Origin: Burkholderia guangdongensis
Lineage (GTDB): Bacteria; Pseudomonadota; Gammaproteobacteria; Burkholderiales; Burkholderiaceae
NCBI RefSeq assembly: GCF_013403875.1
Contig: NZ_JACBNX010000001.1
Location: 186,001 to 250,000, forward strand
Length of the DNA stretch: 64,000 bases
Direction: 5' to 3'
This document shows, one piece after another, positions 8,604 to 17,662 of this stretch; the stretch's first letter is position 1, and every line of letters starts with the position of its first letter. The notes beneath the pieces are model-generated. The model made no database searches and was not told where the DNA came from. It saw only the letters and a program-made list of their open reading frames with translations. Position numbers and translations under genes: made by a program.

Positions 8604-10157
8604 ATGAAGAAGAGGTTCCTCTGCGCGGTGGTGGCCGGGGTGCTGCCGGGGCTCGCCGCCGCGAGCCCGACCAGCGATCAGATCAGAGCCCTGCAGCAGC
8701 AGCTCGAGTCGTTGCGGCAGCAGGTCAACGCACTTCGATCGGCGCTTGCCGAGAAGCCGACTGGCGCGCCGGCGTCCGCCGGCAGCGCTGCCGCCGCCCC
8801 GTCGTCGCCGGGTGACGGCAGCGCGCCCGCGATGCTGACCAACGACGACGTCGCGGAGATCAGGCAGCAGGTCGCGAGCCAGCAGTTGAAGGTCGACGCG
8901 TTGACCGACGCGGCTCAGACCGGCCCGATCGCGGGGCTGTCGGTCACCGGCTATCTGGACCCGACCTATCTGTATAACCGCGCCGCGGGCACATCGGCAT
9001 TCCAGTTCGCGAACCACGAGAACGCGTACACGTATTACAACAGCACGTTCGGCGACGTTTATCTCGACATCAAGAAGACGTTCGGCGTCGGGCCAACGGC
9101 GCCGTCCGCGGAAATCACGCTGATGCCGAATCGTGGCGCGGGACTGTCGATGATGACCGGCAGCGGCTCGAGCGGCCTCGATATCGTCAATACGGCGGTC
9201 GTCACCGTGCCGTTGTCGGGCACGACCGCGTTCGTCGGCGGGCTCGTATCCGGTTTTGGCGGCTATGAGTACCAGCAGTCGAACCAGATGCTGACGTTGA
9301 CGCACAACCTGCTGTACGACTTTTCCGATCCGGGCTCGTCGATTGGCATAGGCCTCAACCATCAGAGCGCGAGCGGCCAGTGGGCATGGAAGTTCTTCGT
9401 CGGCAACGAGCAGTTCCGCAGCGCGGGAGCGATCACGCAGACCGGCGTGAACGCGTTCGGCGATCCGGTCACGACGAGCAACAAGGTGCCGACCTTTACC
9501 GCACGCGTCGACTATATGCACGGCAGCGCGCTCGACGTCGGCGGCTCGGTCAACATCGGTCGCCAGACGCTGCCGAGCGCGATCGACCCGGTGACTGGCA
9601 GCCCGCGGTACGGCTTCGGCGGCAATGCGCCGAGCGCGTACGGGGCGTTCCTCTTCGGCGAAGCGGATGCCACCTACACGCTGGCCGACGCGCAGTACAA
9701 CGCGGAACTCGATTACGGCCAGCAGCAGCACGGCGCGTTCAATGGCGGCCTCGCTCAATGGTTCGGTCTGTCGCTGCTCGCCCATCGAAAATTCAATCTG
9801 CCGGTGGTCGGGCGCATGGGCGCGACGCTGCGCTACGACGTTCTCGTCAACCGGAAGAACGGTGGCGGCGGCTCGTCGATCGCGCTGAACGGCAACGGGA
9901 TGGATCCGTTCAACGGCCTCGGCATCGATGCGGACTGCCTTGCGATGTCGAGGGCGAACGGCGGCGTCGGCTTCGAGTGCAAGGGCGCAACGCGCCAGGA
10001 TCTCGCATTCGATCTGCTGTTCTATCCGACTCAGCAAGTCACCGTGAAAGTCGAATATCGCCACGACTGGGCGAGCAACAAGGTTTTCCTGCGTCACGAC
10101 GGATCGTACGTGAAATCGAACGATCTGCTGGCGACACAGCTCATTTACTCGTTCTGA
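8604..10157 (+). CDS. Putative outer-membrane porin (DUF3138-like)
   Basis: 517 residues. A signal peptide (KKRFLCAVVAGVLPGLAAA) is followed by a short coiled coil (residues about 24-52, SDQIRALQQQLESLRQQVNAL), then a Ser/Ala/Pro-rich linker and a long segment of alternating polar/hydrophobic strands rich in Gly, Tyr and Asn that ends in Phe, as outer-membrane beta-barrels do. The layout resembles the burkholderial DUF3138 putative porins; I cannot confirm the family without a search. RBS AGGAG lies just before ATG 8604. Placed between a polyamine-binding protein and a polyamine oxidase, it may admit polyamines or their glutamyl derivatives; this is inference. Confidence 0.78.
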   Translation: MKKRFLCAVVAGVLPGLAAASPTSDQIRALQQQLESLRQQVNALRSALAEKPTGAPASAGSAAAAPSSPGDGSAPAMLTNDDVAEIRQQVASQQLKVDALTDAAQTGPIAGLSVTGYLDPTYLYNRAAGTSAFQFANHENAYTYYNSTFGDVYLDIKKTFGVGPTAPSAEITLMPNRGAGLSMMTGSGSSGLDIVNTAVVTVPLSGTTAFVGGLVSGFGGYEYQQSNQMLTLTHNLLYDFSDPGSSIGIGLNHQSASGQWAWKFFVGNEQFRSAGAITQTGVNAFGDPVTTSNKVPTFTARVDYMHGSALDVGGSVNIGRQTLPSAIDPVTGSPRYGFGGNAPSAYGAFLFGEADATYTLADAQYNAELDYGQQQHGAFNGGLAQWFGLSLLAHRKFNLPVVGRMGATLRYDVLVNRKNGGGGSSIALNGNGMDPFNGLGIDADCLAMSRANGGVGFECKGATRQDLAFDLLFYPTQQVTVKVEYRHDWASNKVFLRHDGSYVKSNDLLATQLIYSF

Positions 10158-10213
10158 TGCGATGGCGGCGCCGGCTTGCGACAAAGGGCCGGCGCCGATC
10201 GCGAATCCTACTC

Positions 10214-11506
10214 ATGCTCAAGTTCGAAAATCAGGCACACGCTCCGTCGTACTACGCGGCTACCGCGAACGACGCCACGCGTCACATGCCGCTCGACGCG
10301 CCGGTTTCCGCCGACGTCTGCGTGATCGGCGGCGGACTCACCGGCTTGTCCGCCGCGCTCGATCTCGCGGAGCGCGGCTACTCGGTCGTGCTGGTCGAGG
10401 CGTCGAAAATCGGCTGGGGGGCGAGCGGCCGCAACGGCGGCCAGCTGATTGCCGGCTACGCGTGCGAAATCGATACGTTTTCGGCATACATGCCGGAAGA
10501 AGACGTGCGGCGGGTGTGGTCGATGGGGCTGGAGTCGATCGAGATCGTCAAGGCGCGGGTCGATCGGCACCGGATCGAATGCGACCTGACCTTCGGCTAC
10601 CTGACCGCAGCGAACAAGCCGCGCCACGTCGACGCGCTGCGCGCGTGGCGGGACGCCGCTGCGTCGCGCTTCGGATATCGGGAGTACGAATATGTCGCGC
10701 GTGACGACATGCACCGTTTCGTCGCGTCGGACCGTTACGCGGGTGGTCTTTACCACGCGGGAAGCGGTCACCTGCATCCGCTCAACTACACGCTCGGCCT
10801 CGCACGCGCGGCGCGTGAAGCGGGGGTGGCGCTTCACGAGGAGACGAGCGCGCACGCGATCGAAAAGACCGCGCTTGGACATCGCGTGACGTGCACGCGC
10901 GGGCAAGTGGATGCGCGCTACGTCGTGCTCGCGGGTAACGCGTATCTCGGCCGTCTCGCCCCGGCGCTCGCGCGCAAGATCATGCCGGTCGCGACATATC
11001 TGATCGCGACCGAACCGCTCGGTGCCGCACGCGCGCGGGCGGCGCTGCCGGCGAATGCGGCGATCTGCGATTGCAATGCCGCGCTCGACTATTTCCGGTT
11101 GTCCAGCGACAACCGATTGCTCTGGGGGGGCAAGGCGAGCAGTTCGACGCGTACGCCGCGCGACCTTGCCACGGCGATGCGGCGGGACATGCTGAAGACG
11201 TTTCCGCAACTCGCCGACGTGAAGATCGAGTACGCGTGGGGCGGTTTCGTCGACGCGACGATGAACCGCGCGCCGCATTTCGGCCAACTCGAGCCGACCG
11301 TCTATTTCGCGCAGGGTTTTTCCGGGCACGGCGTGAACGTGACGGGGCTCGCGGGCCGGATGATTGCGGAAGCGATCGATGCGCAGGCTGCCCGCTTCGA
11401 CCTGTTCGGCCGGATTCGGCATCGCGATTTCCCGGGCGGCAGCTGGCTGCGTACGCCGATGCTGGCGCTCGCGATGACCTGGCATCGGATGATGGACTGG
11501 CTGTGA
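10214..11506 (+). CDS. puuB: FAD-dependent oxidoreductase, PuuB-like (gamma-glutamylputrescine oxidase)
   Basis: 430 residues, close to E. coli PuuB (426). The N-terminal Rossmann motif CVIGGGLTG (residues 36-44) and the downstream GWGASGRNGGQL stretch are those of the DAO/glycine-oxidase family. Several segments closely follow PuuB as I know it: SYYAATAN at the N-terminus, VLAGNAYLG, LDYFRLSSDNRLLWGG, QGFSGHGVNVTGLAGRMIAE. PuuB oxidises gamma-glutamylputrescine to the aldehyde. Start ATG 10214 has only a weak ribosome binding site, but the sequence alignment begins here. The following gene starts 50 bp downstream, consistent with one operon. Confidence 0.87.
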   Translation: MLKFENQAHAPSYYAATANDATRHMPLDAPVSADVCVIGGGLTGLSAALDLAERGYSVVLVEASKIGWGASGRNGGQLIAGYACEIDTFSAYMPEEDVRRVWSMGLESIEIVKARVDRHRIECDLTFGYLTAANKPRHVDALRAWRDAAASRFGYREYEYVARDDMHRFVASDRYAGGLYHAGSGHLHPLNYTLGLARAAREAGVALHEETSAHAIEKTALGHRVTCTRGQVDARYVVLAGNAYLGRLAPALARKIMPVATYLIATEPLGAARARAALPANAAICDCNAALDYFRLSSDNRLLWGGKASSSTRTPRDLATAMRRDMLKTFPQLADVKIEYAWGGFVDATMNRAPHFGQLEPTVYFAQGFSGHGVNVTGLAGRMIAEAIDAQAARFDLFGRIRHRDFPGGSWLRTPMLALAMTWHRMMDWL

Positions 11507-11556
11507 ACGCGCCGGCCGTTTCACATCGAATTTCGACTACATCTATTGGAGGTTTC

Positions 11557-11934
11557 ATGGCGGACATCACGAGCATCGTCGACCTGAACGGGCGTGCCGC
11601 GACCGAGCGCGAGATTCGCGTGCCGCAGGCGCTGTTGCTGGCGGGCGACCCGATGCAGACGCTGACGCATCACTACATCAGTCCGTGCGGGCAGTTCAGC
11701 TGCGGTATCTGGGAGAGCACGCCCGGCCATTGGACGATCGAGTACGACGAGTCCGAGTATTGCGAGATGCTGAGCGGTGTCGCGATCATTCGCGACACCG
11801 CGGGCAACGAAAAGGTGCTGCGCGCCGGCGATCGTTTCGTGATTCCGACGGGCTTTCGCGGGACGTGGGAAGTGGTCGACGCATGCAGAAAGATCTACAC
11901 GTCGCATGCGCCGAAGGCGGCGGTGCTCGCGTAG
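11557..11934 (+). CDS. Small single-domain cupin protein
   Basis: 125 residues. The core (CGIWESTPGHWTIEYDESEYCEMLSG ... AGDRFVIPTGFRGTWEV) is a cupin fold of the Cupin_3/DUF861 type, with the ESEYCEM and GDRFVIP strands marking the two cupin motifs. GGAGG lies five bases before ATG. Such cupins recur in polyamine and amino-acid catabolic clusters and resemble the ligand-binding half of PuuR, but no DNA-binding domain is present here. Role unknown; a sensor or an isomerase-like accessory are both possible. Confidence 0.82.
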   Translation: MADITSIVDLNGRAATEREIRVPQALLLAGDPMQTLTHHYISPCGQFSCGIWESTPGHWTIEYDESEYCEMLSGVAIIRDTAGNEKVLRAGDRFVIPTGFRGTWEVVDACRKIYTSHAPKAAVLA

Positions 11935-11982
11935 CGCCGTCGCGGATCAACGTCAACCATCAGGATCGACAAGGAGCATCGG

Positions 11983-13392
11983 ATGACACAAGAATTGTGG
12001 CGCATGAGCGCGACCGAGATGGCGGAGCGGGTTGCGCGTCGAGACGTTTCGTCGCTCGAACTGACGCGGAGCGCGCTGCAGCGGCTCGAGGCCGTCAATC
12101 CTCATATCAACGCGGTAGTCGACGTGCTGACGGACAGTGCGCTGCTTGCGGCGTCGCAGGCCGACGCGGCGCTTGCGCGTGGTGAAGCCGTGGGCCCGTT
12201 GCACGGCGTGCCGGTGACGGTGAAGATCAACGTCGACATGGCGGCGTGCGCGACGACGAACGGCGTCGTCGCATTCAAGGATCTCGTCGCGCGCGAAGAC
12301 AGTCCGGTGGTCGCGAATCTGCGCAAAGCCGGCGCGATCGTGATCGGCCGCACGAACGCGCCGGCGTTCTCGTACCGCTGGTTCACCGACAACGACCTGC
12401 ACGGGCGCACGACGAATCCGTGGCATTCACGGGTGACGCCCGGCGGATCAAGCGGAGGCGCCGCCGCGGCGGTCGCGGCCGGTATCGGCGCGATTGCGCA
12501 CGGCAACGACCTCGGCGGCTCGATCCGGTATCCGGCGTATGCCTGCGGGGTGGCCGGATTGCGCCCGAGCGCCGGCCGGGTACCGGCGTACAACCCGACG
12601 CAGTCCGCGGACCGGACGCTCGCGGTTCAGCTCGCGTCGGTGCAGGGGCCGCTCGCCCGAACGGTCGGCGATTTGCGAATCGCGCTGGCGGCGATGGCGG
12701 GCGGCGACGCGCGCGACGCATGGTGGGTGCCCGCCGTGTCGAGCGATCGCGGCGCATCGTTGCCGGCACGCGTGGCGGTGTGCGCGGAACTGCCGGGCAT
12801 TCACACCGACCCGGCCGTTCGCGACGCCGTCCGGCAAGCGGCGCGCTGGCTCGAGGACGCCGGCTGCATCGTCGAGGAAGCGGTGCCGCCGCGATTGAGC
12901 GAAGCGTGCGCGTTGTGGCTGGATCTCGTCACCAACGAATCCCGGAGCGGGCTCGGCGACATCATCATGCGGCACGGCGACGAGTCGATCAGGACCGCGT
13001 TCGCGAGCCAGCGACGCCTCGCGGCACCGCTCGATCTCGTCGGTTACGTGAATGGTCTCGCGCGGCGCACCGGCATCCTGCGCGACTGGCAGTGCTTCTT
13101 CGAGCGTTACCCGGTGCTGCTGATGCCGGTCTCGTGCGCGAAGCCGTTTGCAATCGACGAGGACCAGCGCGGTGACGATGCGGTGCGACACATTCTCGAC
13201 ATGCAGAGTCCGCTGCTGGCTACCGCGTTGCTCGGGTTGCCCGGCTTGTCCGTTCCCACGGGGTTGTGCGACGGCGTCCCAATGGGCGTGCAGCTCGTTT
13301 CGGGTCGTTTCCAGGAGGCGCAGTGTCTCGCCGCGGGCGAAGCGATCGAAGCGCGAGCCGGCACGCTGACGCCGATGGATCCGGTGAGGTAA
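11983..13392 (+). CDS. Amidase-signature family hydrolase
   Basis: 469 residues, standard size. The Ser-cisSer-Lys triad is visible: Lys81 in GVPVTVKIN, Ser156 in the glycine-rich TPGGSSGGA block and Ser180 in GNDLGGSIR. These enzymes hydrolyse amide bonds of many small molecules. RBS AAGGAG precedes ATG 11983. The gene lies between cupin and puuC-like genes in a cluster that has no puuD (the usual gamma-glutamyl-GABA hydrolase), so an attractive reading is that it cleaves a gamma-glutamyl or other amide intermediate of polyamine breakdown. Substrate is inference. Confidence 0.88.
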   Translation: MTQELWRMSATEMAERVARRDVSSLELTRSALQRLEAVNPHINAVVDVLTDSALLAASQADAALARGEAVGPLHGVPVTVKINVDMAACATTNGVVAFKDLVAREDSPVVANLRKAGAIVIGRTNAPAFSYRWFTDNDLHGRTTNPWHSRVTPGGSSGGAAAAVAAGIGAIAHGNDLGGSIRYPAYACGVAGLRPSAGRVPAYNPTQSADRTLAVQLASVQGPLARTVGDLRIALAAMAGGDARDAWWVPAVSSDRGASLPARVAVCAELPGIHTDPAVRDAVRQAARWLEDAGCIVEEAVPPRLSEACALWLDLVTNESRSGLGDIIMRHGDESIRTAFASQRRLAAPLDLVGYVNGLARRTGILRDWQCFFERYPVLLMPVSCAKPFAIDEDQRGDDAVRHILDMQSPLLATALLGLPGLSVPTGLCDGVPMGVQLVSGRFQEAQCLAAGEAIEARAGTLTPMDPVR

Positions 13393-13476
13393 ACGCGACC
13401 GGGCGCGACACGCACTGAGCGGATGCCGGTGCGCCTCGATGCCGGGCGGCGACAATGGAATTTCGGACTATTGATC

Positions 13477-14967
13477 ATGCAGAGAACGTTTATCGAGTGG
13501 CAGGCGAAGGCGGCCACACTGACTGTCGACGGGCGCGCGTTCATCGACGGCGCGTTACGCGATGCGCAAAGCGGGCGAACCTTTTCATGCGCGAGCCCGA
13601 TCGATGGCCGCATCCTCGCGGAGGTCGCGGACTGCGGGGCGGCGGACGTCGATGCGGCCGTTGCGGCGGCCAGACGCGCCTTCGAAGCGAGGACATGGTG
13701 CGGCATGAGTCCGCGGGCTCGCAAGGCGATCCTGTTACGCTGGGCCGCGCTGATACGTGAGCGTCGCGACGAACTGGCGTTGCTCGAAACGCTCGACGTA
13801 GGCAAGCCGATCAGCGACACGACGGCGATCGACGTGCCGGCCACCGCGCACTGCATCGAATGGTACGCCGAGGCGATCGACAAGGTCGTGGGCGAGGTCG
13901 TGCCTGCCGACCCCCATCTCGTCGGCCTCGTGACTCGTGAGCCGGTCGGGGTCGTGGCTGCCGTCGTGCCGTGGAATTTCCCGCTTCTGATGGCGGCGTG
14001 GAAGTTCGCGCCGGCGTTGGCCGTCGGCAACAGCGTCGTACTCAAGCCTTCGGAGAAGTCGCCGATGACCGCCATTCGCGTCGCGGAGCTGGCGCGTGAA
14101 GCGGGTCTGCCGTCGGGGGTATTCAACGTCGTGCCCGGTGGTGCCGAGCCGGGGAGGCTGCTCGCGCAGCATGCGGACGTCGACTGCATCGCTTTCACGG
14201 GGTCGACGCATACCGGGCGCCAGATCATGACGCATGCCGCGCAATCCAACCTGAAACGTGCATGGCTGGAACTGGGCGGAAAGTCGCCGAACATCGTGCT
14301 GCCCTGTTGCGCCGATCTCGAACGCGCGGCCAGGACGGCGGCGGAGGCGATCTTCTTCAACATGGGCGAGGTGTGCACGGCCGGCTCGCGACTGCTCGTC
14401 CATCGGGACGTCAAGGACGAGGTCGTCGCGAATCTGATCGCCGCTGCCCGTGCGTTCGCCCCGGGACATCCGCTTGATCCGGCCGTGCGAATGGGGCCGA
14501 TCGTCGACCGCGCGCAGTTTGAGCGCGTGATGGGATTCATCGACACCGGTCGCCGGGAAGGCCGGGTCCTAACGGGCGGCTCGCGCGTCAGGGAGGAAAC
14601 GGGGGGCTTCTACATCGAACCGACCGTGTTCGAAGTCAACGCGGACGCAACGGTCGCCCGCGACGAAATCTTCGGGCCGGTGCTGTCGGTGATCGAGTTC
14701 GGCGATATCGATGAAGCGGTGAGCCTCGCGAACGACACCGAATACGGGTTGGCGGCCGCCGTGTGGTCGGACGATCTGACGACCGCGCATCGCGTCGCGG
14801 CGCGTCTGCGGGCGGGCACGGTCTGGGTCAACGGCTATGGCGACGGCAGTGACGACATGAATTTCCCGTTCGGCGGGTACAAGCAGTCGGGTAACGGCCG
14901 GGACAAGTCGCTGCACGCGTTGGAGAAATATTCCGAATTGAAATCGACCGTCATACGGCTTTGCTGA
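13477..14967 (+). CDS. puuC: Aldehyde dehydrogenase, PuuC-like
   Basis: 496 residues from ATG 13477, matching E. coli PuuC (495). Catalytic residues are all present: Asn167 in VPWNFP, Glu265 in LELGGKS, Cys300 in NMGEVCTAG. The C-terminal block FGGYKQSGNGRDKSLHALEK is characteristic of PuuC-type gamma-glutamyl-gamma-aminobutyraldehyde dehydrogenases. It should oxidise the aldehyde made by the PuuB-like enzyme using NAD(P)+. The open frame extends 18 codons upstream, but the family alignment favours 13477. Last gene of the polyamine cluster; the LysR gene after it runs the other way. Confidence 0.88.
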   Translation: MQRTFIEWQAKAATLTVDGRAFIDGALRDAQSGRTFSCASPIDGRILAEVADCGAADVDAAVAAARRAFEARTWCGMSPRARKAILLRWAALIRERRDELALLETLDVGKPISDTTAIDVPATAHCIEWYAEAIDKVVGEVVPADPHLVGLVTREPVGVVAAVVPWNFPLLMAAWKFAPALAVGNSVVLKPSEKSPMTAIRVAELAREAGLPSGVFNVVPGGAEPGRLLAQHADVDCIAFTGSTHTGRQIMTHAAQSNLKRAWLELGGKSPNIVLPCCADLERAARTAAEAIFFNMGEVCTAGSRLLVHRDVKDEVVANLIAAARAFAPGHPLDPAVRMGPIVDRAQFERVMGFIDTGRREGRVLTGGSRVREETGGFYIEPTVFEVNADATVARDEIFGPVLSVIEFGDIDEAVSLANDTEYGLAAAVWSDDLTTAHRVAARLRAGTVWVNGYGDGSDDMNFPFGGYKQSGNGRDKSLHALEKYSELKSTVIRLC

Positions 14968-15007
14968 GCGCGCGGCCCGATTGGGCGTATGGGTCTGGCG
15001 GGCATCA

Positions 15008-15967
15008 TCACGTTGCGCGACGGCTCGGCGGCTTCCAGCCCATGAGCGTCTCCGCCCGCCATTCCGCGGTGGTCAGCCTGGCGATGAAGAAATCGGCCAG
15101 CGCGCCCACCTTGGCCGGTCGTGCGCGGGCGGTGGGCGTGACGAAATACAGGCCGCCTTCGGGCAAGCGCCAGTCGGTCAAAATCGGTTCCAGCTGCTGG
15201 TCCGGAAAATACTGCGTCGCGACAAATTCGGGCAGCTCGGTGATCGCCAGCCCCGCGAGCACCGTGGGCAGCAACGCTTCCACGTTCGTTCCGCGCAACG
15301 CGCCGGCCGGCGTGACCGTGCATGCCTCGCCGCTCGGGTGGGCAAAGCGCCAGACGTCGCGCTTGCTCCTGTTGACGTAGGTCAGACACGGGTGGGCGCC
15401 CAGATCATGCGGGTGCTGCGGGCGGCCGTGGCGGGACAGATAGGCGGGAGAGGCGACGACAAACCGCCGCACGGGTGCGATGAGACGCGCGACGAGGGAC
15501 GAGTCGTCCATGATCGCGATCCGCAGCGCGGCATCGAAACCTTCCCCGATCAGATCGGCATGGGCATCCGTGAGGTGAAGATCCACGGAAATATCCGGAT
15601 AGGTCCGGAAAAATTCGGGCAACAACGGGGCAACCCAGCGAGCGCCGAAGGAGAGCGGCGCCGCGAGCTTGACGAGACCACGCGGCCGGCTCGAGGTCTC
15701 GCGTGCGAAATCCTCGGTTTCCTCGGCCGCGGCGTAGATTCTCGCGGCGCGTTCGGCGAGCGTGTGGCCATAGTCCGTGAGTGCGAGTCGCCGCGACGAA
15801 CGGTTGAACAGTCGGCCGCCCAGCCGCTCTTCAACGCGCGTCACGGCCCGGGAGACCGTGGCGACCGACACGCCCATGGCGGCGGCCGCCGCGGCGAACG
15901 AGCCTTCTTCGGCGACCTTCGCGAACATCGCGAGCCCTTCAAAATCCGGAAGCTTTGACATCGACAA
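15008..15967 (-). CDS. LysR-type transcriptional regulator
   Basis: 319 residues. N-terminal winged helix (FEGLAMFAKVAEEGSFAAAAAAMGVSVATVSRAVTRVEERLGGRLF) and the two-lobed effector domain of LysR proteins, of the subgroup in which the helix contains VSRAV and RSSRRLALTD. A start two codons in (15961) is equally possible. It is divergent from the glutathione S-transferase gene at 16063, with a palindrome in the gap, so it probably controls that gene and itself. Effector unknown. Confidence 0.85.
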   Translation of the reverse strand: MSMSKLPDFEGLAMFAKVAEEGSFAAAAAAMGVSVATVSRAVTRVEERLGGRLFNRSSRRLALTDYGHTLAERAARIYAAAEETEDFARETSSRPRGLVKLAAPLSFGARWVAPLLPEFFRTYPDISVDLHLTDAHADLIGEGFDAALRIAIMDDSSLVARLIAPVRRFVVASPAYLSRHGRPQHPHDLGAHPCLTYVNRSKRDVWRFAHPSGEACTVTPAGALRGTNVEALLPTVLAGLAITELPEFVATQYFPDQQLEPILTDWRLPEGGLYFVTPTARARPAKVGALADFFIARLTTAEWRAETLMGWKPPSRRAT

Positions 15968-15994
15968 TTCTGCAACGATGGTTTGCGTTCATTT

Positions 15995-16010
15995 CTATTT
16001 CGAAAAATAG
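15995..16010. promoter_or_regulatory. Palindrome in LysR/GST divergent promoter region
   Basis: CTATTTCGAAAAATAG has six-base inverted arms (CTATTT/AAATAG) around CGAA, in an AT-rich patch of the 95-bp gap between the divergent LysR and GST genes. A likely operator for the LysR protein, by position and symmetry only. Confidence 0.45.
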
Positions 16011-16062
16011 CATGTCGCCGTAAATTTGTCTCACCGGCGCTTCAGTCCGGATCTAGGAAAAA

Positions 16063-16704
16063 ATGGATACGACCATGCTCGAAGTTCATGCATTCGCGAC
16101 ACCCAACAGCGTCAAAGTGCCGATCGCACTGGAAGAGATGGGGCTCGACTACCGGCTCGTTCCGGTCAACCTGCGCCAGGGCGAGCAGAAGACCGACGCG
16201 TTCAAGGCGATGAATCCCAGCGCGAAAGTCCCGGTGCTGATCGACCGTTCCGTTCCCGAGGACGGCGGCGTGGTACTCGGCGAATCCGCCGCGATCCTGG
16301 TCTACCTTGCCGAGAAGACCGGACAACTGCTTCCGAAGGACGGCATCCGCCGTGGCAAGGTCTTCGAGCAACTTTTCTTTCACGCGTCCGGCCTCAGCCC
16401 GGCGTTCCTCCACGCGTTTCTGGTCGCGATCCAGTCGTCGCCTCAACCGGAAGCCCGGGCGCGCGCGCTGGCGGAGGTCGACCGGACGCTGGGCGTGCTC
16501 GATCAGGCGCTCGAGCATCACCGGTACGTTGCCGGCGACGCGTACAGCATCGCGGACATCGCCCATTTCGGGTGGGTGTGGCGTCATCAGGCGATCGGTG
16601 CAACGCTCGACAAATTTCCAGCCGTCGCGCGATGGTACGCGGAGATCTCGGCTCGACCGGCTGTGGTCAGAGCTATCGCAAAGACCCTGGCGCTTGCGCA
16701 GTAA
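16063..16704 (+). CDS. Glutathione S-transferase family protein
   Basis: 213 residues with thioredoxin-like N-terminal half (LEVHAFATPNSVKVPIALEEMGLDYRLVPVNLRQGEQKTDAF) and the conserved PSAKVPVLID / LGESAAILVYLAEKTGQLLP motifs that bind the glutathione gamma-glutamyl part. The all-helical C-terminal half ends at ALAQ. Proteins of this type (Nu-class/YfcG-like) conjugate or reduce with glutathione; the substrate cannot be read from sequence. Divergent from a LysR regulator, followed 81 bp later by an NTF2-like gene. Confidence 0.86.
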   Translation: MDTTMLEVHAFATPNSVKVPIALEEMGLDYRLVPVNLRQGEQKTDAFKAMNPSAKVPVLIDRSVPEDGGVVLGESAAILVYLAEKTGQLLPKDGIRRGKVFEQLFFHASGLSPAFLHAFLVAIQSSPQPEARARALAEVDRTLGVLDQALEHHRYVAGDAYSIADIAHFGWVWRHQAIGATLDKFPAVARWYAEISARPAVVRAIAKTLALAQ

Positions 16705-16785
16705 TCCGCTGCGGGCTTCCATTTTTCAATCATCGACACCACGCGGCTCGGTGCAGTCCGCAATCGATTACTCAGGAGAAATGTC

Positions 16786-17151
16786 ATGAACGACCGTATC
16801 GTTGAACTGCTTCATCGCAACCTGCAGGAGGTCTTCGGTGAAGGCGATGCAACGCGCCGTCGCGCGGCCATCGAGGCGCTCTATACGGAAGACTGTGTCG
16901 TCTACACGCCGGAGGGTGCGCTGGTCGGGCAGGACACGCTCGATAAATTTGCCGGCGATCTTCGCGCGATGCATCCGCATTTCGCCTATACGGCGCACGG
17001 CGAACCTCAGGCGCTTCACAACGCCGGTCGCCTGGCCTGGGGCTCCGGACCGCGCGGTGAGGCGCCTGACTATACGGGCCTGGACGTGATCATCGTTCGC
17101 GACGGGAAGATCGCGGCGCTCTATGTGTTTCTCGATTCCATGCCGTCGTAG
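16786..17151 (+). CDS. NTF2-like (SnoaL-type) small protein
   Basis: 121 residues with the cone-shaped NTF2 fold pattern: an N-terminal helix (RIVELLHRNLQEVFGEGDATRRRAAIEALYTEDCVVY), then strands ending in GLDVIIVRDGKIAALYVFLD, typical of SnoaL-like polyketide-cyclase relatives. AGGAGAAATGTC places a ribosome binding site before ATG 16786. Members are small-molecule isomerases, hydrolases or stress proteins; no function assigned. Probably co-transcribed with the GST gene. Confidence 0.78.
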   Translation: MNDRIVELLHRNLQEVFGEGDATRRRAAIEALYTEDCVVYTPEGALVGQDTLDKFAGDLRAMHPHFAYTAHGEPQALHNAGRLAWGSGPRGEAPDYTGLDVIIVRDGKIAALYVFLDSMPS

Positions 17152-17181
17152 TGCGAGCGGGCGGGGGCGCGTCGACACGAC

Positions 17182-17487
17182 TCAAAAATCCTTTCGCATC
17201 CTGTGCAGCAAGTCGCCGGCCGATTCGTGCGTGTTCACCGCGTTGATGATGTCGGTCAGAAACCAGGGCAGGTTCAGTTGCGTGTCGGAATTGCTCACGC
17301 ACACACGGACTAACGGCGGCTTTGACGGGGCGCGAGGGTTACGCGTCGCGTCGGCAGAGGAAGGTGGGACGCAATTTCTTGCGTTCGCCGGAACCGGTGG
17401 GACGTTGCCCTGGCTCGCGCCGGCGACTGTCGGCAAGCTCGCGGCGGCCAGCGCAATCAGTACGGCGATAGAGCGAACGCGCTTCAT
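17182..17487 (-). CDS. Small secreted protein of unknown function
   Basis: 101 residues starting at 17487 on the minus strand with GGAG seven bases before ATG. A clear signal peptide (MKRVRSIAVLIALAAASLPTVAGA) is followed by a Pro/Asn-rich mature part with two Cys residues that could form a disulfide (NARNC and RVCVSN) and an acidic-to-basic C-terminus (LPWFLTDIINAVNTHESAGDLLHRM). I recognise no family. Divergent from the metallo-beta-lactamase gene at 17663. The open frame extends further upstream but lacks any start with a ribosome binding site and signal peptide. Confidence 0.65.
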   Translation of the reverse strand: MKRVRSIAVLIALAAASLPTVAGASQGNVPPVPANARNCVPPSSADATRNPRAPSKPPLVRVCVSNSDTQLNLPWFLTDIINAVNTHESAGDLLHRMRKDF

Positions 17488-17662
17488 TCGTGTCTCCGGC
17501 GATGCTCGTTTGACATGATGGCCGATCGCGAGTTCGGTCGTCTGAGGTGAGCGCCGCGCGCAGTGGGAAGACCTGCCAGATTGCACCGTGATGTTTTGTC
17601 GCCAGCAAATGATGCGACAGACGGGTAAGCTTGACCACGACTTCCCGGAACTGGAGCATCGA

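Noticed and set aside
7674..10184. 836-codon minus-strand frame across the PotF-like and porin genes
   Set aside because: Same artefact: Arg-rich low-information translation opposite two clearly coding genes.
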